From: a bacterium
GTDB lineage: Bacteria; Actinomycetota; Acidimicrobiia; Spongiisociales; Spongiisociaceae
DNA length: 64,000 nt
Assembly: GCA_028820935.1 (NCBI GenBank)
Contig: JAPPHZ010000036.1
Location: 1 to 64,000 of the forward strand
Reading direction: 5' to 3'
The position numbers were made by a program, and so were the translations under genes. The notes beneath the pieces were generated by a model that was not told the DNA's origin, searched no databases, and was given only the letters and a program-made list of their open reading frames with translations. How positions within the stretch are numbered: the stretch's first letter is position 1; every line of letters starts with the position of its first letter. Below are positions 45,330 through 54,013 of this stretch, in pieces.

Positions 45330-47611
45330 ACCGGTCCCCATCCGTCGGCGGTTTCTTCGGACCCGAAGCCCGAGATCATTTCGGCGGGCATCTGGAAGGG
45401 CTCGGGATCGAGGAAGCGGTTGAGGACGTTACGGCTCACCGCCGCCACGTTGTTGTCGTAGCCCGCGGCGCTCAGACTCCCCGACCAGGCGATCGAGCCC
45501 ACCGAGAACACCGCGCCACCTCCGGCGGTCTCGTAGAACACCATGTCGGCCCGGATGCGGTCGGGATCATCGGGATTGCTGGGCGGCAACGTATCGACCA
45601 GGGAGGTGACCATCAGGTCGTACAGGTTGGAGTGGCCCTCCGAAGAGGCGACCACCAGAGCATGCCGAGGGGTGCCCATGAGGGCGTCGGCACGGTCGAT
45701 CTCGTATCCGGCCGCCCCGCCCATGAGCAAACCGAAGTCGCCGATGAGTTCGTCGTCCACTCCCTCGAAGATGAAGGCGGCGCGCTCATCCTGGGAAGCA
45801 GGAGTGCGCCGGTAGTAGGAGCACTCGTCGAATCCCTGGGTTATGAAACACACCCCCAGGAAGGTCTCGGGGGGACGGCCCGCCCAGGACCAGGTACCGG
45901 CGCGCTCCCCGGAGAACGAGAGATGCCCCTGGCTGACGTCGGCGGCCCACAGGCGGGGAGCGTCGGGCCGGCGCACCTCGACGATTCCCGAGCGGGTGGG
46001 GTGATAACCGGTCACCCAGTACCAGCCGTTGCCTCCCAGGTACATCATCCGCCCACCCTGCCTGACATGGTCCTCGGTGGCGTCGAACATCTGGGTGCTG
46101 AAGTATTCGGGATGGGAACTGGTGATGACCACCCGATAAGGCGCCAGGGCGGACAGGCCCTCGCGGTGCACATCCTCGTCGGTGATCACGTCGTAGTCGT
46201 ACCCGTCCTCCTCGAGCCAGGAGACCAGCAGCATGTCCTGGCAGAACTTGTAGATGCGGCCCTTGGGGCGGAAATTGGTGACCGGGCGCCGCATCGAGGC
46301 ATAGACGACGGTGCTCCCGTCGGTGTGGCTGTCGTAGGTGGAAGAGCCGATCTCGGGGAACCGGAGCATCAGCAGATCGGTGTCGTCCAGCACCGTCAAC
46401 CGGCCGTGGATCAACTCGTTCCAGGGGAAGACGACCCGAAGCCTCAGGTTGGCGTAGGCGCCGTAGGTGGCGGTGGCGAGCAGCAGCACCGCGTCGGCCT
46501 CCCTGCCGGGAGTCGGCCGCACCACGAAGGGCACGTAGAACTCGGCGTCGTCGGCCCGAAGGCGAGCCGCATAGCATCCGCTCTTCCAGTCCTCGGGTAC
46601 CACCAGCGTGAAACTGGTCCGCCACCGGGCGTCGTCGACGTCGTCGTCGTGAAAGTGGATGGCGCCGTACTGCTCGGTCCGCAGTTGCCAGTTGTCGGTC
46701 TCACCCGCCCAGTTGGAGCCTCCCACCGCGCGGGTGGGCAGGTTGACCGTCTCTCCGTGACGGCCGTTGCCCGACACGTCGGTGACCGAATCGGTGTCGA
46801 TACCGACCGAGAGGTCCCAGTCTGCATGCGCTCCTCCCACCGGCGCCGGACCGGCCACCTGCGAAAGGAGGGAGATGTCCTCACCATCCAGCAGTCGGGC
46901 GTAGACCCGGGGCCTCTCGATCCGGCCATTGAAAGAGAGCACGGTGTGCTCAACGCCGCGGTCGTCCACGTCTCGGACGGCGCCTATGTGGAAGTGGCTT
47001 CCTCCCGATGCTCCGGGCGCCGCCCCCTCCATCCGCTCTCGGGATGACAGGGCGGATTCGAGGCGATGGGTCTCCATTCCCCAGGCGTGGAACTCCACCG
47101 TGCCGCCGTCAGGCTCATAGGTGACGGCCACCGCCGTCCAGCGGTGCTCCACCGGGGCAATCGAACTGGTGACGATGGCCGTGGACCCCCCACTTCCGAC
47201 CGCCAGGGCAAGCGCCCCGTCCTCAAGGATCAGGCTGAGGCCCGAGTCGTCGGTGGGACTGTGGGTGCCCAGGATGCCCTGGCGACCCGCCGATGCCAGG
47301 GTGGGAAAGATGTTGGCGCTGAGGGTTACGCCCCCACCAAGGGGAAGACCCTCCGGCATCGGGACCCGCACCGCCGAGCCGGGATGGATGGGCTGCCACT
47401 CCGTTGGATAGTCACCGCAGACCTCGGTACCGAGTTCGATCTCGCAGAAGTCCGGACAGTCCTCGCCCAGACCCACCTCCGGAGCGATCAGCCGCACGAT
47501 GTCCGCTCGGTAGGTCTCCGGACCCAGTGCGCTCACCTTGAACTCGATGGGCTCTCCGGGCCGCACGCTCTGGCGGTCCGCGTACCCCATGACCGCGGCC
47601 TTGACGCTCAC
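45326..47611 (-). CDS. dmfA2: N,N-dimethylformamidase-like large (beta) subunit
   Basis: A 761-residue protein, the length of the DMFase large subunit. N-terminal beta domain (1-100), a LamG/concanavalin-like domain around 95-250, and the C-terminal catalytic domain of the DMFase beta family from about 330 onward (GREADAVLLLATATYGAYANLR, SSTYDSHTDGSTVVY, GYDYDVITDEDVH). SSHPEYFS at about 498-505 fits the region holding the iron-binding Glu (E502). DMFase uses mononuclear Fe bound by two Tyr and one Glu; Y383/Y386 and Y426 are candidate Tyr ligands (inference). GTG 47611 overlaps the small-subunit stop (GTGA). True substrate unknown; formamides or other amides are possible. Confidence 0.85.
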   Translation of the reverse strand: MSVKAAVMGYADRQSVRPGEPIEFKVSALGPETYRADIVRLIAPEVGLGEDCPDFCEIELGTEVCGDYPTEWQPIHPGSAVRVPMPEGLPLGGGVTLSANIFPTLASAGRQGILGTHSPTDDSGLSLILEDGALALAVGSGGSTAIVTSSIAPVEHRWTAVAVTYEPDGGTVEFHAWGMETHRLESALSSRERMEGAAPGASGGSHFHIGAVRDVDDRGVEHTVLSFNGRIERPRVYARLLDGEDISLLSQVAGPAPVGGAHADWDLSVGIDTDSVTDVSGNGRHGETVNLPTRAVGGSNWAGETDNWQLRTEQYGAIHFHDDDVDDARWRTSFTLVVPEDWKSGCYAARLRADDAEFYVPFVVRPTPGREADAVLLLATATYGAYANLRLRVVFPWNELIHGRLTVLDDTDLLMLRFPEIGSSTYDSHTDGSTVVYASMRRPVTNFRPKGRIYKFCQDMLLVSWLEEDGYDYDVITDEDVHREGLSALAPYRVVITSSHPEYFSTQMFDATEDHVRQGGRMMYLGGNGWYWVTGYHPTRSGIVEVRRPDAPRLWAADVSQGHLSFSGERAGTWSWAGRPPETFLGVCFITQGFDECSYYRRTPASQDERAAFIFEGVDDELIGDFGLLMGGAAGYEIDRADALMGTPRHALVVASSEGHSNLYDLMVTSLVDTLPPSNPDDPDRIRADMVFYETAGGGAVFSVGSIAWSGSLSAAGYDNNVAAVSRNVLNRFLDPEPFQMPAEMISGFGSEETADGWGPV

Positions 47612-47946
47612 GACTCCGCTCCCGGGTCGGCGCCGAACATCTCCTCCCAGCGGCGGCGGAACACGAAGTACTCGGCGTCTTCGATGGTGGTGAAGACGTG
47701 CTCGGGCAGAGTCTCGGTGGTCAATGGGTAGGTGTCGCTGAAACGGGCCAGCGTCCACTCCGAATGAGGGCCGGTCAGCTTCAGGAAGTACTTGCCGGTG
47801 ATGGGACCGCCGCGCATGTATTCCAACAGCGCCTGCAGGTCGGGAGAGTGCTTGCCGAACGGCTGTCGCCGGAATTCCTCCCACAGATCGCGGCGGGAAC
47901 CGTCGATGCCGGCAGGAAGTCTGGGGCGTTTCAGAAAGTCGGACAT
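47608..47946 (-). CDS. dmfA1: N,N-dimethylformamidase-like small (alpha) subunit
   Basis: A 112-residue protein with the pattern of the DMFase small subunit: LWEEFRRQPFGKHSPDLQ, ITGKYFLKL, HSEWTLARF, FTTIEDAEYFVFRRRWEEMF. In DMFase the small subunit pairs with the large one in an alpha2beta2 enzyme. Gene order and the 4-nt overlap with the large subunit support joint assembly. A perfect 15-bp palindrome lies just upstream. Confidence 0.82.
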   Translation of the reverse strand: MSDFLKRPRLPAGIDGSRRDLWEEFRRQPFGKHSPDLQALLEYMRGGPITGKYFLKLTGPHSEWTLARFSDTYPLTTETLPEHVFTTIEDAEYFVFRRRWEEMFGADPGAES

Positions 47947-47950
47947 CTCT

Positions 47951-47965
47951 TACCATCCCATGGTA
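47951..47965. promoter_or_regulatory. perfect palindrome before the amidase operon
   Basis: TACCATCCCATGGTA: 6-bp arms around CCC, only 4 nt upstream of ATG 47946. On the minus strand its TACCAT could also serve as a -10 box. Position suggests an operator controlling the amidase operon; no regulator gene is adjacent. Confidence 0.5.
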
Positions 47966-48114
47966 CACATCTTTGGCGGATCCCCCTTTTCTGGGGAATT
48001 GCCACTTTGGTAGTTTTTTTCCCCTTTTTCGGGAGACGCAATCTGCATATTGCCTATCCTGACTCTCAGACGTCTTGTCGCGTACGGGCATAACGACGAC
48101 AAAGGAGCATTCTG
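47966..48114. other. divergent control region of amidase and ABC genes
   Basis: More A/T-rich than its surroundings, with an inverted repeat CCCC-TTTTCT-GGGG near 47983-47996 and a poly-T run at about 48015. AAAGGAG is the ribosome site for the substrate-binding protein gene. Promoters for both directions must lie here, but clear -35/-10 pairs were not found. Confidence 0.4.
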
Positions 48115-50052
48115 ATGAAGAGACTGATCGCACTGCTGGCGGTCCTGGCCATGGTTGCGATGGCCTGTGGAGATGACACTTCGGAAGCTGATGCCGCCGC
48201 CGCGGCCGCGGCCGCAGCCGAAGCCGCCGCCGCGGCCGAAGCCGAAGCCGAAGCCCGCGCCGCGGCCGAAGCACAGGCAAGCGAAGCACAGGCGGCAGCC
48301 GACGCCGCCGCAGCCGACGCCGCGGCCGCGGCCGCGGAAGCTGCCGAAGCGCAAGCTGCCCTGGATGCGGCCAAGGCGGAACTGGAAGACACCAAGATGG
48401 CCGCCGAAGAAGGCGATGAAGCAGCCATGGAAGCGTTGGCTGAGGCCGAAGCGGCCGCAGCCGAAGCCGAAGCAATGGCAGCCGAAGCCGAAGCGGCCGC
48501 AGCCGAAGCCGAAGCAATGGTAGCCGAAGCCGAAGAGGCAGCGGCCATGGCCGAGAAGGAGTTGGAAGAGGCCGCAATGGCAGCGGAGATTCCCCGTGGT
48601 GGGACTCTCGTCATCGCCCAAACGGCCGATCCAAACCAAATGCATCCCAACCGGTACGGATCCACAGCTGGCCGCAACGTCGTCACCAACATGTATGAAA
48701 CCCTGGTTGAGTTCGACCTGAACACCTACGAGATCAGGCCTTTGCTGGCCACTCACTGGAATGTCTCAGAAGACGGTCTGACGCATGAATTCCATATTCG
48801 TCCGGACGTGGTCTTTCACGACGGCTCGGATCTGGACGCCGTTGACGTTGTTCGCTCAATCGAACGCGCGCAGGAGCCCGGGGCGGGAAGGACAGCTTCC
48901 TTGCTGACTCGAGTCGCGGAAGTCGTAGCGACTGGCGACCTCACCGTGGAGGTTCGACTCTCAGAGCCGGATCGCATATTGCACAGCACGCTGATCGACG
49001 TGTATATATCGCCTGCCGAGGACATCGACTTGAACGCGACGCCTATCGGCACCGGCCCGTACAGGTTCGTCTCCTGGGAGAAAAACCAAAAGGTTGTCAT
49101 AGAGCGCAACCCCGACTACTGGGGCGAGGCTTACCTGGACAGGATCGAGTACGTCACCGTTCCTGATGAGAGCGTCCAGTCGCTTCAGCTTCGATCCGGC
49201 GAGGTCCACATGCTGGCCCAGGGTCCGTTGCCCGAGTTGGCAGCCCTCAGCGAAGCGGGCATGGTAATCGCCAGTCCTCCATCGGGGAACACCGGCCTGT
49301 ATCACTTCCACGTCAACACCCGCAGGGACATCTGGTCGAATCCCCTGGTGCGCCAGGCGGTCAGCATGGCGATTGATCGCCCTGCGCTGCAACGAACCCT
49401 GCTGGGCCACATGCAGGTTATTTCCAACCCCATGGAGAGCAACGCGCAGTTCTTCAACCCGGACGCGGCCTCATACAACGCTCCTGACGTCGAGGGAGCG
49501 AAGGCTGTTCTCGCGAGTGCGGGGTATGCCGACGGCTTCGACGGCGGGGAGATGATTGTCTGCGATACTGACCCAGAGCACACCTGGCTGGCCGAGGCCG
49601 TTCAGGAGCAGCTGAGATCCGGCTTGAACGTCCAGATCGAGCTGAACATCATGGACGTGGCGACCTATATCGACAGGACGCTCCCCACGCATACGAATGA
49701 TCCTGACCAGCTTGGCCTGTACGACCTGGCCCAGTGCGCAATGGTGCCCAAGCCGGACGAGTATGACTTGCTGAACCATCCCTATAACAAGCTCTTCGTT
49801 GAGACCATGGGATGGATCGACCACAAGCCCGAGTTCTTCGAGTTGCTGGCCAGTGCCCGATCCATCGCCTCCAACACCGAGTACAAGGAAGCCATCTACC
49901 AGTTGCAGGTGTGGGCCATGGAGGAACAGCCCCAGATCGTCCTCGGAGGGCGACTGAACCCCATACCCCACAGTCCCGACGTGAAAGGCTTCATCTCGCA
50001 CACACAAGGGACCCTCTACCTCACCAATGTCTACCTGGCAGACGGTGGCTAA
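48115..50052 (+). CDS. peptide-type ABC substrate-binding lipoprotein with Ala/Glu stalk
   Basis: A 645-residue family 5 (DppA/OppA-like) solute-binding lipoprotein. Lipobox ends at C18. Residues about 24-158 are almost pure Ala/Glu with some Gln, Lys, Met (EAEAMAAEAEAAAAEAEAM), a predicted long helix or coiled coil placing the binding domain away from the membrane. The DNA there holds a near-exact 42-bp tandem duplication. The binding domain runs from IPRGGTLVIAQTADP to the end, with RNVVTNMYETLVEFD, HWNVSEDGLTHEFHIRPDVVFHDG and TPIGTGPYRFVSWEKNQKVVIERNPDYWG. It heads the importer operon; a hairpin at 50077-50102 separates it from the ATPase genes. Confidence 0.9.
   Translation: MKRLIALLAVLAMVAMACGDDTSEADAAAAAAAAAEAAAAAEAEAEARAAAEAQASEAQAAADAAAADAAAAAAEAAEAQAALDAAKAELEDTKMAAEEGDEAAMEALAEAEAAAAEAEAMAAEAEAAAAEAEAMVAEAEEAAAMAEKELEEAAMAAEIPRGGTLVIAQTADPNQMHPNRYGSTAGRNVVTNMYETLVEFDLNTYEIRPLLATHWNVSEDGLTHEFHIRPDVVFHDGSDLDAVDVVRSIERAQEPGAGRTASLLTRVAEVVATGDLTVEVRLSEPDRILHSTLIDVYISPAEDIDLNATPIGTGPYRFVSWEKNQKVVIERNPDYWGEAYLDRIEYVTVPDESVQSLQLRSGEVHMLAQGPLPELAALSEAGMVIASPPSGNTGLYHFHVNTRRDIWSNPLVRQAVSMAIDRPALQRTLLGHMQVISNPMESNAQFFNPDAASYNAPDVEGAKAVLASAGYADGFDGGEMIVCDTDPEHTWLAEAVQEQLRSGLNVQIELNIMDVATYIDRTLPTHTNDPDQLGLYDLAQCAMVPKPDEYDLLNHPYNKLFVETMGWIDHKPEFFELLASARSIASNTEYKEAIYQLQVWAMEEQPQIVLGGRLNPIPHSPDVKGFISHTQGTLYLTNVYLADGG
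48448..48531 (+). repeat. 42-bp tandem duplication in the stalk coding region
   Basis: Two adjacent 42-bp units differing at one visible base encode the 14-residue unit EAAAAEAEAMAAEA (second copy with Val). Shows how the stalk could lengthen by in-frame repeat expansion. Confidence 0.7.
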
Positions 50053-50076
50053 GTCCCGCTAAAGGCAACTGAGGAA

Positions 50077-50102
50077 GGAGGGGACGTTCCGGCGTCCCCT
50101 CC
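50077..50102 (+). terminator. attenuator-like hairpin after the binding-protein gene
   Basis: GGAGGGGACG and CGTCCCCTCC form a 10-bp perfect stem with a 6-nt loop, 24 nt after the stop. Such hairpins typically protect the binding-protein mRNA or cut read-through, giving more binding protein than ATPase. Confidence 0.6.
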
Positions 50103-50147
50103 CCTCCTCCCGCCCAAACCTCGCACAGCAAGGTATCTTCAATCTCG

Positions 50148-51158
50148 ATGCAAGTTCCGTTGCTAACCGTCGAGAACCTCTCGGTCCGGTTCAATATGCC
50201 TGATCAGGTGATCAATGCCGTCAATGGCGTGAGCTTCTCCCTCAACACCGGGGAGACCCTCGGAATAGTCGGCGAGTCCGGATCCGGCAAGACGGTGACG
50301 GTGCTGAGCATCCTGGGACTCATCCCCAAACCCCCCGGGGAGATAACCGGTGGAAGGGCTCTCTTCGAGGGGCAGGACTTGTTGCCCCTGTCCACGGAAG
50401 CCCTCCGCTCGATCCGGGGACAGGAGATCTCCATGGTGTTCCAGGATCCCATGACCTCGCTGAACCCGGTTATCAAGGTGGGGGAGCAACTGCGGGAAGC
50501 TCTGTGGACCCACAATCCTTCCGATTCCAGGTCCAATCACCGCCGGCGCGGCGTCGAATTGCTGGACATGGTGGGGATCCCGCAGCCGGAACGGCGCTAC
50601 AACCAGTTTCCCCACGAGTACTCAGGCGGTATGCGCCAGCGGGCCATGATCGCCATGGCCATGGCCAACCGGCCCAAGCTGCTGATCGCCGACGAGCCCA
50701 CCACCGCCCTGGACGTGACCATCCAGGCGCAGGTGATCGAAACCCTCAAGGCAGCCCGCCAGGAGACGGGGGCGGCTTCCATCCTGATCACCCACGACCT
50801 GGGGCTGGTCTCCCAGATTGCCGACCGGGTGATAGTGATGTACGCCGGTCGGATCGTGGAGGAAGGGCGCATCGGCGACATCTTCTCCCGGCCACGGCAC
50901 CCCTACACGATCGGACTGCTGGCTTCCATTCCTTCGACCACGCAAAGGAGGACGAAACTCTACTCCATTCCCGGCCAGCCTCCCGACATGGCCAACGTCC
51001 CCCCGGGATGCCCCTTCCATCCCCGGTGCGCCGTCGGAGGGGAGCGTTCGGTCTGCCGATCCGACTCCCCGCGGCTGGCCGAAGTGGGAACCCGACACCA
51101 GGCAGCCTGTCACTTCACCGAGGAGGCGGCATCCTGGCTCACCGGGAGAGCAACGTGA
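50148..51158 (+). CDS. dppD: peptide-type ABC importer ATPase 1
   Basis: A 336-residue ATPase of the DppD/OppD type: Walker A GESGSGKTVT, Q-loop VFQDPMTSLNP, signature YSGGMRQRAMIAMAMA, Walker B LLIADEPTTALDVTIQAQV, and the C-terminal oligopeptide/dipeptide extension with Fe-S type cysteines (CPFHPRCAVGGERSVC...ACHF). TATCTT lies 8 nt before ATG, so it may also have its own leaderless start. Overlaps the next gene by 4 nt. Confidence 0.94.
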   Translation: MQVPLLTVENLSVRFNMPDQVINAVNGVSFSLNTGETLGIVGESGSGKTVTVLSILGLIPKPPGEITGGRALFEGQDLLPLSTEALRSIRGQEISMVFQDPMTSLNPVIKVGEQLREALWTHNPSDSRSNHRRRGVELLDMVGIPQPERRYNQFPHEYSGGMRQRAMIAMAMANRPKLLIADEPTTALDVTIQAQVIETLKAARQETGAASILITHDLGLVSQIADRVIVMYAGRIVEEGRIGDIFSRPRHPYTIGLLASIPSTTQRRTKLYSIPGQPPDMANVPPGCPFHPRCAVGGERSVCRSDSPRLAEVGTRHQAACHFTEEAASWLTGRAT

Positions 51159-52162
51159 ACACCGCCGCCGCCCAGAAGCCGATTCTCGACATCCGGGACA
51201 TCACCACCAGTTACCACATCCGCCGCAGCGGCGCCCAGAAGGCCACCACCCTGGTGGCGGTGGAGGACGTCACCCTGTCCATCAAGCCCGGGGAGACTGT
51301 GGGGCTGGTGGGTGAGTCGGGGTGCGGCAAGTCCACCCTGGGAAGAACCATCATCCGACTGCTGGAGCCCTCGGCCGGAATGGTGAGTTTCGCGGGACAG
51401 GACATCACCCACTTCAATCACCAAGAGATGCGTCCCCTGCGCCAGGAGATGCAGATCGTCTTCCAGGATCCCTACGCCTCCCTGAATCCCCGGTTCAGAG
51501 TCCGCCAGATCCTGTACGAGCCCTTCCGGATCCATGGCATCTCCAAAGCGGTGGCCAGCCAAAAGATCCCCGAACTCCTGTCCCTGGTCCAGTTGCCACC
51601 CGACTCGCTGCGCCGGTTCCCCCACGAGTTCTCCGGCGGGCAGCGACAGCGGATCGCCATCGCCCGAGCCCTGGCTCTGGAGCCCTCTTTTCTGGTGCTG
51701 GACGAACCGGTGTCGGCGCTGGACGTCTCCATCCAGGCCCAGATTCTCAACTTGCTGGAGGACCTGCAAACCGAACTCGGCTTGGCGTATCTCTTCATCG
51801 CCCACGATCTATCGGTGGTGGGCCAAGTCTCCGATCGCGTGGCGGTCATGTACCTCGGCCGGATCGTGGAAGAAGGCCCCCGGGACGCGGTTTTCAACTC
51901 CCCCCAGCATCCCTACACGATCGCCCTCCTGTCGGCGATCCCCGACATCTCCGCCGCCCAGGGTCAACAGACCCGGGAGCGGATAATTCTCACCGGCGAC
52001 CTGCCCAATCCCCTCGATCCGCCATCCGGCTGCCGCTTCCGCACCCGGTGCTGGCGAGGCGACCAACTCTGCGTCGACCAGGAACCACCATTGGCGCCTG
52101 TCTCCGACAGCTTGGTAGCCTGCCATTACCCGGGCCCCGAAGACTCCGGCGCCCGATCATGA
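51155..52162 (+). CDS. dppF: peptide-type ABC importer ATPase 2
   Basis: A 335-residue DppF/OppF-type ATPase: Walker A GESGCGKSTLGRT, Q-loop VFQDPYASLNPR, signature FSGGQRQRIAIARALA, Walker B FLVLDEPVSALDVSIQAQILNLL, and a C-terminal cysteine cluster (CRFRTRCWRGDQLC...ACHYPGP). GTG 51155 overlaps the dppD stop (GTGA); it overlaps dppB by 4 nt. Confidence 0.94.
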   Translation: MNTAAAQKPILDIRDITTSYHIRRSGAQKATTLVAVEDVTLSIKPGETVGLVGESGCGKSTLGRTIIRLLEPSAGMVSFAGQDITHFNHQEMRPLRQEMQIVFQDPYASLNPRFRVRQILYEPFRIHGISKAVASQKIPELLSLVQLPPDSLRRFPHEFSGGQRQRIAIARALALEPSFLVLDEPVSALDVSIQAQILNLLEDLQTELGLAYLFIAHDLSVVGQVSDRVAVMYLGRIVEEGPRDAVFNSPQHPYTIALLSAIPDISAAQGQQTRERIILTGDLPNPLDPPSGCRFRTRCWRGDQLCVDQEPPLAPVSDSLVACHYPGPEDSGARS

Positions 52163-53106
52163 CCAGATACGTTGCCCGCCGCCTGTTGCACGGCATCCTG
52201 GTCATGTGGATCGTCTCGACCGCCGTGTTCGTGATCTTCCGGCTGGTCCCAGGCGACCCCGCCGCCATGACACTCGGCTTCGACGCCTCACCGGAGGACT
52301 ACGAAGCACTCCGAGAGGAGTTGGGCCTCAACGACCCCATCCACGTCCAATACCTGCGCTGGATGGGGAACCTGGCCCGCGGCGACTTCGGGAAGTCGAT
52401 TACTCACGGCTACGCCGAGGTGTCCAGCCTGGTCTTTCCCGCCTTGGGGAGAACCTTGGAACTGGCTGCTCTCTCCATACTCCTGGCCGTGATTGTGGCC
52501 GTGCCCCTGGGGATGATCTCGGCCATCCGGGAAGGGACATGGGTGGACCACATCGCCCGGGTGTTCACCACCCTGGGATTCAGCATGCCCACCTATGTGA
52601 TGGGAATCGGCTTGCTCATCCTGCTGGCGGAAGTGTTCCCCCTTCTACCTCCCGGGGGGTACGTTCCCTTTGGAGAAGATCCCGTCAAGCACCTCAGTCA
52701 ACTGATAATGCCGGTGCTCACCATCGCGTCGGTGACCGCCGCCCGGCTGACCCGGTTCATGAGAGCAGGGATGTTGGAAGTGCTCAGCGCCGACTACGTG
52801 CGCACCGCCCGCGCCAAGGGCCTGACGGAGCGTCGGGTCAACTACTGGCATGCCTTCCGGAACGCCGCCATCCCGCTGGTCACCGAGGTGGGCGTCAACT
52901 TCGGATTGCTGGTGGGAGGGATGGTGGTTATCGAGCAGATCTTCATTTGGCCGGGGTTGGGATGGCTTATGATCCAGTCCATCCTCACCCGGGCGTTCGA
53001 CGTGGTTCAGATAGCCGTGCTGGTCTCGGCCGCCACCTTCGTGATCGTCAACCTGCTGGTGGACCTGACCTATTCCTGGCTCGACCCGAGGATCGCCCGT
53101 TCATGA
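52159..53106 (+). CDS. dppB: peptide-type ABC importer permease 1
   Basis: A 315-residue six-helix permease of the DppB/OppB type: N-terminal YVARRLLHGILVMWIVSTAVFVIFRLVPGDP and the EAA-like loop LSADYVRTARAKGLTERRVNYWHAFRNAAIPLVTEVG. ATG overlaps the preceding stop. Forms the channel with the DppC-type permease. Confidence 0.94.
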   Translation: MTRYVARRLLHGILVMWIVSTAVFVIFRLVPGDPAAMTLGFDASPEDYEALREELGLNDPIHVQYLRWMGNLARGDFGKSITHGYAEVSSLVFPALGRTLELAALSILLAVIVAVPLGMISAIREGTWVDHIARVFTTLGFSMPTYVMGIGLLILLAEVFPLLPPGGYVPFGEDPVKHLSQLIMPVLTIASVTAARLTRFMRAGMLEVLSADYVRTARAKGLTERRVNYWHAFRNAAIPLVTEVGVNFGLLVGGMVVIEQIFIWPGLGWLMIQSILTRAFDVVQIAVLVSAATFVIVNLLVDLTYSWLDPRIARS

Positions 53107-53128
53107 GCGCACAAGGACCAACCCGGAT

Positions 53129-53986
53129 ATGACATCTGCCGCACAGTTCTCGGAGAGACGCAAGATCTGGAGGAGGATCGTCCGCAATCCCCTTCACCTC
53201 TTCACGCTCAGCATGGTGGCGCTGCTGGTGCTGACGGCGGTGTTCGCCGATCTCCTGGCACCTTACGGCGCCACCGAAGTGGTCGCCTATCCCTTCGAGT
53301 TGCCTACCGGACAGTTCTGGCTGGGCACCGACTCGATAGGAAGGGACATCTTCAGCCGTCTCATCCACGGATCACGGGTCTCGCTGTACGTGGGCTTTGC
53401 CTCCACCGCCATAGCGGTGGTATTCGGGGTTCCGATGGGCGTTGTCAGCGGGTACTTCGGCAAACTCACCGACACCTTAATGATGCGCACCACCGACGGC
53501 CTGCTGGCGTTTCCCCCCATCATCCTGGCCATGGCCATGGTGGCGGTGCTGGGAACCAACCTGCGCAATACCATCATCGCCATCGGGGTAGTTCAGATCC
53601 CCCGCTTCGCCCGTCTGGTGCGAGGAATGGCCCTCTCCCTCAAAGAGAGTGAATTCATCACCGCCGGCAGAGCCTTGGGCGCCAGTCATGTGTATCTGAT
53701 GCAGCGGTCGCTTCTGCCCAACCTGACCTCGATCATCCTGGTGCAGTTCACCCTCACCTTCGCCACCGCGGTGCTGACCGAGGCGGCCCTCAGTTTCCTG
53801 GGTCTGGGCGCTCAGCCTCCCGCCCCGTCCTGGGGCTCCATGCTGCTGGTCGGAAAGACCCTGGTCTCCACCAATCCGTACCTGGCGTTGGGAGCGGGAA
53901 GTGCCATATTCATTACGGTGCTGGTCTTCACCCTTCTGGGCGACACCCTCACCGACCTCCTCAACCCCTACCGCACCGACCGTTAA
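53129..53986 (+). CDS. dppC: peptide-type ABC importer permease 2
   Basis: A 285-residue DppC/OppC-type permease: WLGTDSIGRDIFSRLIHGSRVSLYVG, the EAA loop LKESEFITAGRALGASHVYLMQRSLLPNLTSIILV and the C-terminal SFLGLGAQPPAPSWGSML, all family marks. Last gene of the five-gene importer. A hairpin follows at 53995-54013. Confidence 0.94.
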   Translation: MTSAAQFSERRKIWRRIVRNPLHLFTLSMVALLVLTAVFADLLAPYGATEVVAYPFELPTGQFWLGTDSIGRDIFSRLIHGSRVSLYVGFASTAIAVVFGVPMGVVSGYFGKLTDTLMMRTTDGLLAFPPIILAMAMVAVLGTNLRNTIIAIGVVQIPRFARLVRGMALSLKESEFITAGRALGASHVYLMQRSLLPNLTSIILVQFTLTFATAVLTEAALSFLGLGAQPPAPSWGSMLLVGKTLVSTNPYLALGAGSAIFITVLVFTLLGDTLTDLLNPYRTDR

Positions 53987-53994
53987 GCCTGGAT

Positions 53995-54013
53995 CCACCG
54001 ATGGGTTCGGTGG
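53995..54013 (+). terminator. hairpin after dppC
   Basis: CCACCGA and TCGGTGG, 7-bp stem with 5-nt loop, 8 nt after the stop; no T-run. Probable operon end. Confidence 0.45.

Noticed and set aside
45320-47047. 575-codon plus-strand reading frame
   Set aside because: It is antisense to the dimethylformamidase-like large subunit, which has clear homology and coupled neighbours; long antisense frames are normal at this GC content.
48066-48725. Ala/Ser-rich and Phe/Gly-rich minus-strand frames
   Set aside because: They are mirror products of the Ala/Glu stalk codons of the binding-protein gene, which has a lipobox and a full binding domain.
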